Under the pieces are notes generated by a model, which saw only the letters and a list, made by a program, of their open reading frames with translations, was not told the DNA's origin and ran no database searches. From positions 1 through 64,000 of the forward strand of contig CAWHZD010000007.1 in NCBI GenBank assembly GCA_963833745.1: 64,000 bases of DNA, given 5' to 3'. The number at the start of each line of letters is the position of its first letter. The first letter of the stretch is position 1. The stretch comes from AP-15 sp963833745 (GTDB lineage Bacteria > Pseudomonadota > Alphaproteobacteria > ATCC43930 > CGMCC-115725). A program made the position numbers and the translations under genes. Below are positions 52,910 through 61,867 of this stretch, piece by piece.

Positions 52910-53263
52910 TTAGTCGACGCCGATCGCGACCGCGATTTGGCGGCGAATAGCATGAAGCTCGTGGTGTGTAATCCATGAGCGGGTAGCCGTCACCCGCGCC
53001 GCCGAGGTCGTCGTCACACAGTGCGACAAAGCATAGCAACGCTTGGTGCACCCGTTTTGCGGCGTCGGTTCTATCGCCACCGAGAGATCGGGAATGGCCA
53101 GACGCCGGTCCTCGGTCAGCGGCACGAGCATCACATTCGGGTAGGCCGGATCAAACAGCGCTTCATCCTCGACGACAACAGCCGGACGCAGTTTGTTGGG
53201 CTCTTTCGGAAGCGCATCCCGCCAGTCGGCAACCACGATCTGGCCGCCCGCAAAGCCGGCCAA
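52910..53263 (-). CDS. PemK/MazF-type toxin
   Basis: A 117-residue endoribonuclease toxin. The start is TTG 53263 (AGFAGGQIVVADWRDALPKE), three bases after the antitoxin stop. GQIVVADWRDALPKEPNKLR, PAVVVEDEALFDPAYPNVML and VPLTEDRRLAIPDLSVAIEP follow the PemK/MazF barrel, with an RP-A-V-V core rather than the more usual GSEQ-G-x-RPV. The end is LHAIRRQIAVAIGVD. Such toxins cut mRNA in the cytoplasm unless bound by the antitoxin. The partner upstream is a ribbon-helix-helix protein rather than MazE. Confidence 0.85.
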   Translation of the reverse strand: MAGFAGGQIVVADWRDALPKEPNKLRPAVVVEDEALFDPAYPNVMLVPLTEDRRLAIPDLSVAIEPTPQNGCTKRCYALSHCVTTTSAARVTATRSWITHHELHAIRRQIAVAIGVD

Positions 53264-53266
53264 TGC

Positions 53267-53509
53267 TTAGGATTCCTCGGATCGAGGCGTGCCCCACTCC
53301 CGGTAAAACGCTGCCGCGTCGGGCGACGCCGCGACGTGTTCTCCAACAGCTCGGCTCTGAGCGCGAATGCGCTCTCGCCGCAAGCGCTGCGCGGTCTCGA
53401 TCGCAATCTGCCGCAGGTAAGTCGACAGTCCCGTGCCGCGCGCGCGCGCCTCGGCCTCCAGCGTTTCCCTTGTGTCGTCATCGAGCCGGACCGACACCGG
53501 TGATCCCAT
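53267..53509 (-). CDS. Ribbon-helix-helix (CopG-type) antitoxin
   Basis: An 80-residue protein beginning MGSPVSVRLDDDTRETLEAE, a ribbon-helix-helix DNA-binding motif, then ARARGTGLSTYLRQIAIETA. The C-terminal part (VGEHVAASPDAAAFYREWGT) would wrap the toxin. It precedes the PemK-like toxin by three bases and has a perfect palindrome 14 bases upstream of its start, the expected site for autorepression by the complex. Confidence 0.85.
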   Translation of the reverse strand: MGSPVSVRLDDDTRETLEAEARARGTGLSTYLRQIAIETAQRLRRERIRAQSRAVGEHVAASPDAAAFYREWGTPRSEES

Positions 53510-53522
53510 GGCACGTCTCCTG

Positions 53523-53540
53523 TATTACATTAATGTAATA
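53523..53540. promoter_or_regulatory. 18-bp perfect palindrome, candidate operator of the toxin-antitoxin pair
   Basis: TATTACATTAATGTAATA is its own reverse complement. It is AT-only apart from two C/G positions, in very GC-rich surroundings, and lies just upstream of the ribosome-binding site (GGAGAC) of the RHH antitoxin gene. A dimeric ribbon-helix-helix repressor would be expected to bind it. Confidence 0.7.
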
Positions 53541-53576
53541 CGGCGGACGCCCGGAAATCAAGTGGCTCTGACGCTC

Positions 53577-54677
53577 TCACACATTAAAGCGGAAATGCAT
53601 GATGTCGCCGTCGCGGACGACGTAATCGGCGCCTTCGAGGCGCATGCGGCCGGCATCCTTGGTGCCCTGCTCGCCGCCATAGGCGACAAAATCCTCGTAG
53701 GAGGTGGTTTCGGCGCGGATGAAGCCTTTTTCGAAGTCGCTGTGGATGCATCCGGCGGCCTGCGGCGCCTTGGTGCCGCGCGCGACCGTCCAAGCATGCG
53801 CTTCCTTGGGGCCGACGGTCAGAAACGTGATCAGGTCGAGCAGCGAATAGCCGGCGCGGATGACGCGGTCGAGCCCGGCCTCGTCGAGCCCGAGCGAGGC
53901 GAGGTACTCGGTTCGCTCGCCGGCATCGGCGAGCTGCGCCAATTCGGCTTCGATCGCCGCCGAAATGACCACGGCGCCGGCCCCGCGGCCGGCGGCATAA
54001 TCGGCTAGCCTCCGGCTTTGGGTGTTGCCGGCGGCGGCGCTCGTCTCGTCGACATTGGCGACATAGAGCACCGGCTTGGCGCTCAACAACTGCAGCGCGG
54101 CGAGGGTTCTCTGTTGCTCAACGCCGCTGACGGCGGTGCGCGCCGGCTCCCCGGCCCGCAACGCCGCGAGTACCGGCTCGATAATCCCGACCAGAGCCCT
54201 GGCTTCCTTGTCGCCGCCGCGCGCGCGCTTGTGCACCGCGATCGCCCGCCGTTCGAGGCTTTCGAGATCGGCCAGCATCAGCTCGGTCTCGACCGTCTCG
54301 ACATCGCGGATCGGATCGACCGAACCCTCGACATGGACGACGTTGCCGTCGTCGAAGCAGCGCACGACATGGGCGATCGCATCGACTTCGCGGATATGGC
54401 CGAGGAACTGGTTGCCGAGCCCCTCGCCGCGCGCCGCCCCGCGCACCAGCCCGGCGATGTCGACGAATTCGAGCTGGGTCGGGATAATTTTGGCGGATCT
54501 GGCGAGCCGGGCGCAGATCGCGAGCCGCTCGTCGGGCACGGCGACGCGGCCGACATTGGGTTCGATCGTGCAAAATGGATAATTCGCCGCCTCGGCCGCA
54601 GCGGTCGCGGTCAAGGCGTTGAACAGAGTGGACTTGCCGACATTGGGCAGCCCGACGATGCCGCAGCTGAAGCCCAT
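53577..54677 (-). CDS. ychF: Redox-responsive P-loop ATPase/GTPase YchF (OLA1 family)
   Basis: A 366-residue intact frame. MGFSCGIVGLPNVGKSTLFN at 54677 carries the P-loop GLPNVGKS. FVDIAGLVRGAARGEGLGNQ is the switch II region, with YchF-type features (no catalytic Gln), and FLTVGPKEAHAWTVARGTKA begins the C-terminal TGS domain, which ends FVAYGGEQGTKDAGRMRLEG and DGDIMHFRFNV. YchF binds ribosomes and prefers ATP. It follows pth by four bases, the usual pairing. Confidence 0.95.
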   Translation of the reverse strand: MGFSCGIVGLPNVGKSTLFNALTATAAAEAANYPFCTIEPNVGRVAVPDERLAICARLARSAKIIPTQLEFVDIAGLVRGAARGEGLGNQFLGHIREVDAIAHVVRCFDDGNVVHVEGSVDPIRDVETVETELMLADLESLERRAIAVHKRARGGDKEARALVGIIEPVLAALRAGEPARTAVSGVEQQRTLAALQLLSAKPVLYVANVDETSAAAGNTQSRRLADYAAGRGAGAVVISAAIEAELAQLADAGERTEYLASLGLDEAGLDRVIRAGYSLLDLITFLTVGPKEAHAWTVARGTKAPQAAGCIHSDFEKGFIRAETTSYEDFVAYGGEQGTKDAGRMRLEGADYVVRDGDIMHFRFNV

Positions 54678-54681
54678 CGGT

Positions 54682-55290
54682 TTACGGCAGCGGTGCGGCG
54701 CCGGCGGGTGTCGCCTCGGGCGGGGCAAGGCGGCGCGCCACCTCGCTCATAAAGGCGTCGGGCGCCCCGCAGAGCAGCAACGGGATGGTCTCGGCCACCG
54801 CGTCGATCAGCGGCTCGACCCAGTCGGTCACCTCGTCGGTGAGGAAGTTCTGCAGCACATAAGGCTGCACCAGCTCCTTGACGCCCGGATGCCCAACCCC
54901 GATCCGCACCCGCCAGTAATCGGGCCCGATCAGCGGGTCGATCGAACGCAGGCCATTATGCCCGGCGTTGCCGCCGCCACGTTTGACTCTCAGCTTTCCC
55001 GGACGCAGGTCGATCTCGTCATGGATCACGACGATGTCCTCGGGCGCGATCTTGTAAAACCGCGCCGCCTCGGCCACCGACTCGCCGGATGCGTTCATGA
55101 ATGTCTGAGGCTTTAGCAACAGTCCGCGCTCGCCGGCGATCGGAGCCTCCGCGAGCACGCCCTTGAAGCGATTACGAAAGGCCGGAAACCCGTGCCGGCG
55201 GGCGATCGCGTCGACCGCCATAAAGCCGACATTGTGCCGATTTCGAGCATAACGCGAACCGGGGTTGCCGAGCCCGACGACGAGACGCAT
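54682..55290 (-). CDS. pth: Peptidyl-tRNA hydrolase
   Basis: A 202-residue enzyme releasing peptides from stalled peptidyl-tRNAs. MRLVVGLGNPGSRYARNRHN at 55290 contains the catalytic His in RHNVGFMAVD. KPQTFMNASGESVAEAARFY, VIHDEIDLRPGKLRVKRGGG and NAGHNGLRSIDPLIG follow the family exactly. It lies between rplY (35 bases upstream) and ychF, a conserved order. Confidence 0.96.
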   Translation of the reverse strand: MRLVVGLGNPGSRYARNRHNVGFMAVDAIARRHGFPAFRNRFKGVLAEAPIAGERGLLLKPQTFMNASGESVAEAARFYKIAPEDIVVIHDEIDLRPGKLRVKRGGGNAGHNGLRSIDPLIGPDYWRVRIGVGHPGVKELVQPYVLQNFLTDEVTDWVEPLIDAVAETIPLLLCGAPDAFMSEVARRLAPPEATPAGAAPLP

Positions 55291-55325
55291 GAGGAACGGT
55301 CGACGCCAAAGGCCCGCCGCCAAAT

Positions 55326-55961
55326 TCAGGACGCCGCAGCCGCTTGATCCGCAACGGGCGGCGCCGAGGCGGCGGTAGCCGCTTCTTCACGTATGGCAGA
55401 GGACGGGGCGATGCTGGCGATCGTAAAGTCGCGCCCGGTGATCGTCGGGCTGCAGCCTTCTGGCAGAGTGACGGCGCTGATGTGCACGCTGTCGCCGATG
55501 TCGAGCCCGCCAAGGCTGACAGTCAGATGATCGGGAATGCCGTCGACCGGGCAAGAAAGCTCGATCCCGTGGCGGACGATGTTGAGGATGCCGCCGCGAC
55601 GGATCCCCATCGACTGCTCCTGGTTGACAAAGACGACGGGCACGGTGACCGTGACCCGCGAGGTAGCGGCGACCCGCATAAAATCGACGTGCAGCGGCTT
55701 GTCAGTCGCCGGGTGATACTGCACCTCTCGCGGCAAGGTACGCTGTGCCGTGCCGTCGACCGTGAGCTCGACCAGGGTCGCGAAGAAGCCGCGTTTGGCT
55801 AGCGCCCGCGACAATTCGCGCGGGTCGAGGCTGATCGGCATTGGTTGTTGGCCGCCGCCATAGACGATCCCGGGGACGCGCCCGGCGCGTCGGGTGGCGC
55901 GGGCGGCGCCTTTGCCGGCGGCGGCGCGCACCTCGGCGCTGAGCGGGATGATCTCGGGCAT
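55326..55961 (-). CDS. rplY: 50S ribosomal protein L25 (Ctc form)
   Basis: A 211-residue L25/Ctc protein, binding 5S rRNA. MPEIIPLSAEVRAAAGKGAA opens the L25 domain (RRAGRVPGIVYGGGQQP, REVQYHPATDKPLHVDFMRV). The TL5 C-terminal domain (VVFVNQEQSMGIRRGGILNI, SLGGLDIGDSVHISAVTLPE) follows, then an Ala-rich acidic tail. It belongs to the prs-rplY-pth-ychF block. Confidence 0.95.
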   Translation of the reverse strand: MPEIIPLSAEVRAAAGKGAARATRRAGRVPGIVYGGGQQPMPISLDPRELSRALAKRGFFATLVELTVDGTAQRTLPREVQYHPATDKPLHVDFMRVAATSRVTVTVPVVFVNQEQSMGIRRGGILNIVRHGIELSCPVDGIPDHLTVSLGGLDIGDSVHISAVTLPEGCSPTITGRDFTIASIAPSSAIREEAATAASAPPVADQAAAAS

Positions 55962-56079
55962 CGAACTCGTGCTCCTCTTTCGCGAAAGTGACCCGTCAGC
56001 AAATTATGATTTGGGATCGGACGGCGGGCTGCAAGGTCGCCGCCGCGTTCCTGCGGCGCCGAACCGGAATATGGGCAGA

Positions 56080-57012
<933 letters not shown>

Positions 57013-57148
57013 GATCGGGACAACACCCGCGCCAACGGGCCGAGCCCCGCGGCTTCGTGCAGCCATTATGTAACAATCCGATCGCGGCTTGGCAATCCGG
57101 GACGTCTCGGCCGGTCAGCCGGCGCCAAGCCGGTCGCCCGTCTACCCG

Positions 57149-58129
57149 CTACTTCAGCAACCCGAGCTCCTTGTAGGCCTGCACCGCGCCCGGATGGAGT
57201 GGTGCGGGGAGCCCGCCGGCGATCATCGCGTCGACGCTCAGACGCGCGAGCGCCGGATGCATCTTCTGCAATTCGCCGAGGTGAACGATGACCGCCTTGG
57301 CCACGACGGCCACAACCCGCGCGTCCATGCCGGCCGATGTCATCAGCACGGCGGCGACGCCAAAGCTCGGGATATCCGCGGGGAGTCCGTAGAGGTCGCC
57401 TGGAATATCGCCACGACGATAATACGGCATCACCCGCAGCAACTTGTCGACGGGCGCGCCGCTGATCGCAACCAGGTTCGCGGCGCAGGCCGAAAGCTGG
57501 GTGCGCACCAACGGCGACGGGTGGCCGACGATCAAGAGGTTGGCGTCGATCTCGCCGCTGCACAGCGCGCGCGTGGTCGCGTCGGCAGACAGTCCGGTCG
57601 GTCGCCCGCGCTGCGCCTCGCCCCACCCCAGCTCCCCCTCGATCGCGTCCCAAGTCTTGCGGCTGCCGCTGCCGGAGCTGCCGACGTTGACGCGCTTGCC
57701 CGCCAAATCCGCGACCTCGCGGACGCCCGCGCCGCGCCGCGCAATGATGGTGACGAGTTCCGGGTGCAGCGCGAGAACCGATCGCAGCCCGATGAAAGGC
57801 TGGCCCGTCCAGGGGCCTGTGCCGTGATAGGCGGCAAACGCCACATCGGACTGGATGATCCCGAACTCGAGTTCCCCCGACCGCACGGCGTTGACATTGT
57901 ACACAGAGCCCGGAGTGGATTCGGCCGAGCAGCGCACACCTGTCCGAGCCAAGTCGCGGTTGACGAGCCGGCAAATGTCCCCGCCGACCGGATAATAAAC
58001 TCCATTCACCTCACCGGTGCCGAGCGAGGCGAACACTTCCTCGGCGCGGACCGGCGTACAGAGAACCGCGAGAAGCAAGACCAGCCCGGCGATCCCGCGC
58101 AGCGCATTGATCAACTCTGCCCATCCCAT
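57149..58129 (-). CDS. TAXI-family TRAP-type solute-binding protein
   Basis: A 326-residue periplasmic receptor. MGWAELINALRGIAGLVLLL at 58129 begins a Sec signal that probably ends at VRAEE. The mature protein has SLGTGEVNGVYYPVGGDICR, the TAXI hallmark (G-T-G-x-x-x-G-x-Y-Y-P-x-G), CSAESTPGSVYNVNAVRSGE, ELEFGIIQSDVAFAAYHG, and GKRVNVGSSGSGSRKTWDAI. No fused TRAP permease (DctQM) gene is present beside it, which would be needed for transport. Its start lies inside the end of the upstream small membrane-protein gene (19-bp overlap). Confidence 0.87.
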   Translation of the reverse strand: MGWAELINALRGIAGLVLLLAVLCTPVRAEEVFASLGTGEVNGVYYPVGGDICRLVNRDLARTGVRCSAESTPGSVYNVNAVRSGELEFGIIQSDVAFAAYHGTGPWTGQPFIGLRSVLALHPELVTIIARRGAGVREVADLAGKRVNVGSSGSGSRKTWDAIEGELGWGEAQRGRPTGLSADATTRALCSGEIDANLLIVGHPSPLVRTQLSACAANLVAISGAPVDKLLRVMPYYRRGDIPGDLYGLPADIPSFGVAAVLMTSAGMDARVVAVVAKAVIVHLGELQKMHPALARLSVDAMIAGGLPAPLHPGAVQAYKELGLLK

Positions 58130-58473
58130 TTTATCGCCACACCGTAGACCGGCTGGAACGGCGCGGCGCTGCTCCCGACCGCGTTTTGCAGCGGGAGATC
58201 CATCGCAGAGATCAGGAACGTCATGATCCCGGGAAAGAAAGCCGTGATCCCGCTGAGCCGGGCCCGCGGCGCCAAGTCCATGTGGATCATCCACAAAAAC
58301 ACGATGATGACGAAGGCGCCGATGAGGACGACACACGACAACACGCCGGGAACAGCGGCGTCAACGGCGCTCAGCCGCTCCTCGCGCGACGCGGTCATGG
58401 CGTCGAGGTAGCGCAGCGCCTTGCCGTGCAACGCCTCTTCGGTTTTGGTCCTCGGCTCAAAGGCGTTGCTCAC
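58111..58473 (-). CDS. Small membrane protein, resembles the C-terminal part of DUF4239
   Basis: 120 residues starting at GTG 58473 (SNAFEPRTKTEEALHGKALR), with two hydrophobic helices: VLSCVVLIGAFVIIVFLWMI and ITAFFPGIMTFLISAMDLPL. The pattern RL-AVDAAVPGVLSCVVLIGA ... MDLPLQNAVGSSAAPFQP is reminiscent of the second half of bestrophin-like DUF4239 proteins, but the N-terminal half is absent, so the assignment is weak. The GTG overlaps the stop of the preceding frame (GTGA) and its 3' end overlaps the TAXI gene start, suggesting an operon. Confidence 0.55.
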   Translation of the reverse strand: MSNAFEPRTKTEEALHGKALRYLDAMTASREERLSAVDAAVPGVLSCVVLIGAFVIIVFLWMIHMDLAPRARLSGITAFFPGIMTFLISAMDLPLQNAVGSSAAPFQPVYGVAIKWDGQS

Positions 58474-58765
58474 GCAACCGGAACGCGCAGCTCGGTCATC
58501 AGGTCTTGCAAGTCGAGATAGCGTCGATCGGTCACCCGGTCCCAGGCCGCCGCCACGTCGGGCTCCAGTGCCTACGGGTTTCCGGGATGACCGTCATGCT
58601 GAGCGCGCGAACCTGCTCGACGGTGCGTGCCACCCGCTCGCCCGACCCGAGGAAGCTCCCGACCTCGGAGGACAGGTTTTGCGGCACGACGCCGCCGGGC
58701 GTCAGGAGGGCGACTACCCTGGCCAGGGCGTAGCCGACCGCGGCGCCGACCGCGCCGGCAGCCAA
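58470..58765 (-). CDS. Small uncharacterised protein, probably frameshifted
   Basis: Two frames join plausibly. One runs from about 58765 with GAVGAAVGYALARVVALLTP and SGERVARTVEQVRALSMTVI. After a shift near 58565 the other gives EPDVAAAWDRVTDRRYLDLQ and DLMTELRVPVA, stopping at 58470 in a GTGA overlap with the next gene. The tight overlap argues that the end is real. The start is not settled; coding may begin further upstream, near 58860. I recognise no family. Confidence 0.35.
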
Positions 58766-58885
58766 ACCGAGATGCCCGGCGATGCCGTTGACGCGACGGA
58801 ACCGCCCAATGCGAACCCGACGGTCCGCGGCGACACTGCCGCAGCGTCGGTGTTGCCGATCGAGGACGCTGCGAGCCGGATCGGA

Positions 58886-59728
58886 TTAGACCCCGGGCGG
58901 TTGGATCGGTCTCCCGGCGGCGTCGATACGCTGGATCTCGGCTTGCTGGCGACGCAGCTTCTCGTGCACGGTTTCCACGTGGTCGGTGCCGATTGTCTTC
59001 AGCGACACTTCTTCGACGACGCGCGCGGTCTTGCTGACCAGCGCCTGCTCGGCGGTTTCGACGACCTCGATCGTGCGGTCGTCCCATTCCAAATTGCCGA
59101 CATAGGCCGGGTCGGTGACGGCGCGACGCAACACCTCGGCGTGCTCCTCGTGCAAGGTCACGTCGGCCGCCACCTCGCGTTCGGTGGTGAAGCGACGCAC
59201 CCGGGTCCGGCCCGCCTCGACCATTTGCTTGCCGACCTGGAGCTGCTCCTCAGCCAGGCGCAGGACCTCGTCATGGGTCGCCGCGACCCGCGGCGTGACC
59301 GCGACTTTCTGCTCGACGGCCATCGGGGCCGCAGCGATCGCCTTGACGGCCGCGTCGACCTTTGCGGCAGGCGCGATGCCGCTCGTCACGGCGCGGTCAT
59401 GCACGTCAATCGGGCGGTGCAGATCGAGGATGCCGGTCGCATGGGCGACCTCGCTGTCGAGCACGCGCAGCGAGACCACGGTGCCGCCGCGCGCGACCGT
59501 CTGGCCATACACGGCCGCTTCATGTTGCGCCAGCCCGCCGCCAAACATGCGGTGCCAAAGACCCGCCTCTTTGACATTTTGAGCGAGCGCAGTCGTCCCG
59601 GCCGACAAGCGGTCGTTGTCGAAGATGCTGATGTCGTCATCGTGGAACCCGCCCGTCTTCAGCGCCTCGGCCGCGGCCTCGGCATGTGCGGGGGTGTCGA
59701 ACACCGCAACAAGGGTCTCATACGCCAT
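58886..59728 (-). CDS. DUF2382 (YsnF/AvaK) stress protein
   Basis: A 280-residue protein. The N-terminal general-stress domain (MAYETLVAVFDTPAHAEAAA, GGFHDDDISIFDNDRLS) resembles the YsnF/YflT family. The C-terminal DUF2382 domain has EEQLQVGKQMVEAGRTRVRR and TTEREVAADVTLHEEHAEVL, followed by SKTARVVEEVSLKTIGTDHV, the typical repeated E-E-x-x-x ... V-V-E-E-V pattern. AGGAGAGG precedes the start. In other bacteria such proteins are induced by general stress. It heads a minus-strand group with two small genes and the TAXI receptor. Confidence 0.88.
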   Translation of the reverse strand: MAYETLVAVFDTPAHAEAAAEALKTGGFHDDDISIFDNDRLSAGTTALAQNVKEAGLWHRMFGGGLAQHEAAVYGQTVARGGTVVSLRVLDSEVAHATGILDLHRPIDVHDRAVTSGIAPAAKVDAAVKAIAAAPMAVEQKVAVTPRVAATHDEVLRLAEEQLQVGKQMVEAGRTRVRRFTTEREVAADVTLHEEHAEVLRRAVTDPAYVGNLEWDDRTIEVVETAEQALVSKTARVVEEVSLKTIGTDHVETVHEKLRRQQAEIQRIDAAGRPIQPPGV

Positions 59729-60091
59729 GATCCTCTCCTTTTGCTGATCTGGGTCCCCTCCCCCGCAACCGGTTGTGTCCCGCTGGCGTCACTCCTTTTT
59801 CATCGGCTCGGTTTTCGCACCGGTGGCCGGGCTTGCTTCGACCGCCGGGTCTCCTACCGGGAGGCATGGCACAACCGCTTCCTGATGGCGGATGATCACG
59901 CTCGTTCTCGTGATTCCGGCCCGCCGCCGCGAATTCCGAACGGCCGTCAATATCCAGAAACGTGACCGATCGTCACATGCCGAACATAAATGCGTCAAGC
60001 TTTGTTTAATGCTTCTTCGAGCACTTCTTTAACGAAACAGTTCCTATCACGGCGATGTGACGGGGTCATGACAGCCGCAATCCGCTGCCAT
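59729..60091. other. Intergenic region, no gene seen
   Basis: About 360 bases between the DUF2382 gene and the lipoprotein gene, both on the minus strand. A 69-codon minus frame at 59789-59998 shows no conserved features. The segment 59990-60060 is relatively AT-rich (TGCGTCAAGCTTTGTTTAAT) and probably contains the promoter of the stress-gene group. Confidence 0.45.
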
Positions 60092-60979
60092 TCAGGACTT
60101 GCCGGCCGATTGCGGGGCGCCGCGGGCGATCAGCTGCATGATGCCGTCTTGCGCCGCCATCGCGACGCTGTAGGCGACATCGCCCCACGGACCGTCGAGA
60201 AGCCCGGCCGGGACGTCGTTTTCTTGCGCGACGGTGCCGATCTCGCCGCCGTTCTGACCGCGCACCCGCCACACGATCTTTACATGCTGCTTGCCGGCCT
60301 CCGGCTTGTCGATGGTGACGACGGCATCGAGCAGCAGATCGGCTTTCGCGTGCGGATCGGAGACGATCGCCAGATCCTGCTTTTTCAGCAATGACGTGAT
60401 CGCGCCGGCCAGCGCCGTCCCGCCGTCGCCGGGAGCGCCCGCGACGCCGCGAACCAGCAGACGGGTCTCTCCTTGGCCGGCGGCCTCGACCGGGGTCTTG
60501 TCCTGCAGCATCGCGGCGATTTGCTCGGCGCTCGCGTCGGCAAGGCGGGCGACCGCGTCATCTTTTCCTTGACGCCAGTCATCGGCGGCGGCCTCGACCC
60601 GCTCGGCCCGCTCGCCGAGCGATTTGCCGGAGGGGTCGCGCAGATCCCACAATACGACGATGGCCGCATGGTCGCCGGAAGCAGGCATCGCCTGAACCCT
60701 GCCGTCGAGCTGATAGCTGGCGATGCTCGTGGTGCGGTCGCTGGCCGCGATATCGCGCTTTTGCAGCGCCTCGGCCATTGCCGGCGCGAGCTTTTCGGCG
60801 GTTGCGCGCGGTCCGCCCTTGAGCGGGGCGATGGCGACGGTGGCGGCATCGCGCAGGGCCAGCATCGGCGAACCCGGCTTTGGCACGTCGTTGGCAAAGG
60901 GATGCGGCAGCGGCTGGCACGCCGCCAGCAGCACAACCGCGGCCGCCCCTGTTCGCCGACCTGCCAAGCGGCCATTCAT
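60092..60979 (-). CDS. Conserved lipoprotein of the lgt-prs locus
   Basis: A 295-residue putative lipoprotein. The N-terminus MNGRLAGRRTGAAAVVLLAAC has a basic start, short hydrophobic core and lipobox LAAC, followed by a Pro-rich stretch (QPLPHPFANDVPKPG). The body alternates strands and helices (AIVVLWDLRDPSGKSLGERA, LVRGVAGAPGDGGTALAGAI, VKIVWRVRGQNGGEIGTVAQ, ENDVPAGLLDGPWGDVAYSV). Similar proteins occupy this place, between pgeF and prs, in related genomes as I recall; the function is unknown. Its start overlaps the stop of a 24-codon gene (ATGA). Confidence 0.75.
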   Translation of the reverse strand: MNGRLAGRRTGAAAVVLLAACQPLPHPFANDVPKPGSPMLALRDAATVAIAPLKGGPRATAEKLAPAMAEALQKRDIAASDRTTSIASYQLDGRVQAMPASGDHAAIVVLWDLRDPSGKSLGERAERVEAAADDWRQGKDDAVARLADASAEQIAAMLQDKTPVEAAGQGETRLLVRGVAGAPGDGGTALAGAITSLLKKQDLAIVSDPHAKADLLLDAVVTIDKPEAGKQHVKIVWRVRGQNGGEIGTVAQENDVPAGLLDGPWGDVAYSVAMAAQDGIMQLIARGAPQSAGKS

Positions 60980-61050
60980 TGCACCAACAGAATGCAGGTG
61001 GCGAGCGCGCCCAAAACGCAGAACGCCAGAAACAGGATCAAATAGGGCAT
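60976..61050 (-). CDS. 24-residue membrane peptide
   Basis: The frame ATG 61050 to TGA 60976 encodes MPYLILFLAFCVLGALATCI followed by LLVQ: essentially one transmembrane helix. Its stop overlaps the lipoprotein start (ATGA), and it begins 36 bases after the pgeF stop, so it fits tightly into the operon. No strong ribosome-binding site precedes it. It could be a true small protein or a translational-coupling leader for the lipoprotein gene. Confidence 0.45.
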   Translation of the reverse strand: MPYLILFLAFCVLGALATCILLVQ

Positions 61051-61085
61051 CGCAGGTCAGGGATCATCGATGACGCCGCCGTGCT

Positions 61086-61859
61086 TCAGCCGTCGAGGAC
61101 AATCGCAGAGAGACCGAGGCCGAACGCCGCCTCGCCGCGCAGACAAGCGCGGCGATAGCTGAAGAATCGTCCCTCGTCGGCGACAGTGTCATAGGGCGCG
61201 CGCGCTATCAGCCCCACGCCAAGGCCGGCGAGGCGGTGCTCGACATAGCCCGCGAGGTCGAACATGAAACGTCCGGCTCGCCGCGCGGGGGCGAAATACA
61301 CCGCGGCAGCGGGATCGTGCGCGACGATCGGCTGCGGGAATTCGGGGCCGACCTCGTAAGAGCTGGCGCCGATGCACGGGCCGATGCCGGCACGAACGCG
61401 ATGCCGTGCGGCGCCGAGCCCCTCCATCGCCGCGACGACGGCTTCGACGACGCCGCCAAAGGCGCCGCGCCAACCGGCATGCGCGGCGCCGATGACGCGG
61501 GCGGCCGGATCGTAGAGCAGCACCGGCGCGCAATCGGCCGACAGCACGCCCAGCGCCACACCCGCCGCGTTCGTGGCCATCGCATCGGCTTTCGGCGCCG
61601 CCTCGCGGCTCCAGGCTTTTTTGACCGACACGGCAACGGCGCTGTGGATTTGCCGGCAGGTGACCAACCGATCGGCGGGAAGGCCGAGCATCGCCATCGC
61701 GATCGCGCGATTGCGCTCGATCTTGGGCGCCTCGTCGCGGGACCCGAAGCCGCAATTCAGCGACGCGTAGAGCCCATCGCTGACCCCGCCCTGCCGGGTA
61801 AAAAAGGCATGGCGGATGCCGGTATCGGCTTCAAGACCGGCGAGACGGATCATGGTCAT
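61086..61859 (-). CDS. pgeF: Peptidoglycan editing factor PgeF (YfiH/DUF152, purine-nucleoside-phosphorylase-like)
   Basis: A 257-residue member of the YfiH family, whose E. coli member prevents misincorporation of L-Ser in peptidoglycan precursors; others act on adenosine. The start is MTMIRLAGLEADTGIRHAFF at 61859 (ATG 61853 possible). The metal-site blocks are VTCRQIHSAVAV, LSADCAPVLLYDP and IGAAHAGWRGAFGGVVEA, with a GIGPCIGASSYEVGPEF segment. It begins eight bases after the midA stop. Confidence 0.93.
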   Translation of the reverse strand: MTMIRLAGLEADTGIRHAFFTRQGGVSDGLYASLNCGFGSRDEAPKIERNRAIAMAMLGLPADRLVTCRQIHSAVAVSVKKAWSREAAPKADAMATNAAGVALGVLSADCAPVLLYDPAARVIGAAHAGWRGAFGGVVEAVVAAMEGLGAARHRVRAGIGPCIGASSYEVGPEFPQPIVAHDPAAAVYFAPARRAGRFMFDLAGYVEHRLAGLGVGLIARAPYDTVADEGRFFSYRRACLRGEAAFGLGLSAIVLDG

Positions 61860-61867
61860 CCGGTATT

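Noticed and set aside
59789..59998. 69-codon minus frame upstream of the DUF2382 gene
   Set aside because: No conserved pattern, no ribosome-binding site, and it lies in what is probably promoter DNA.
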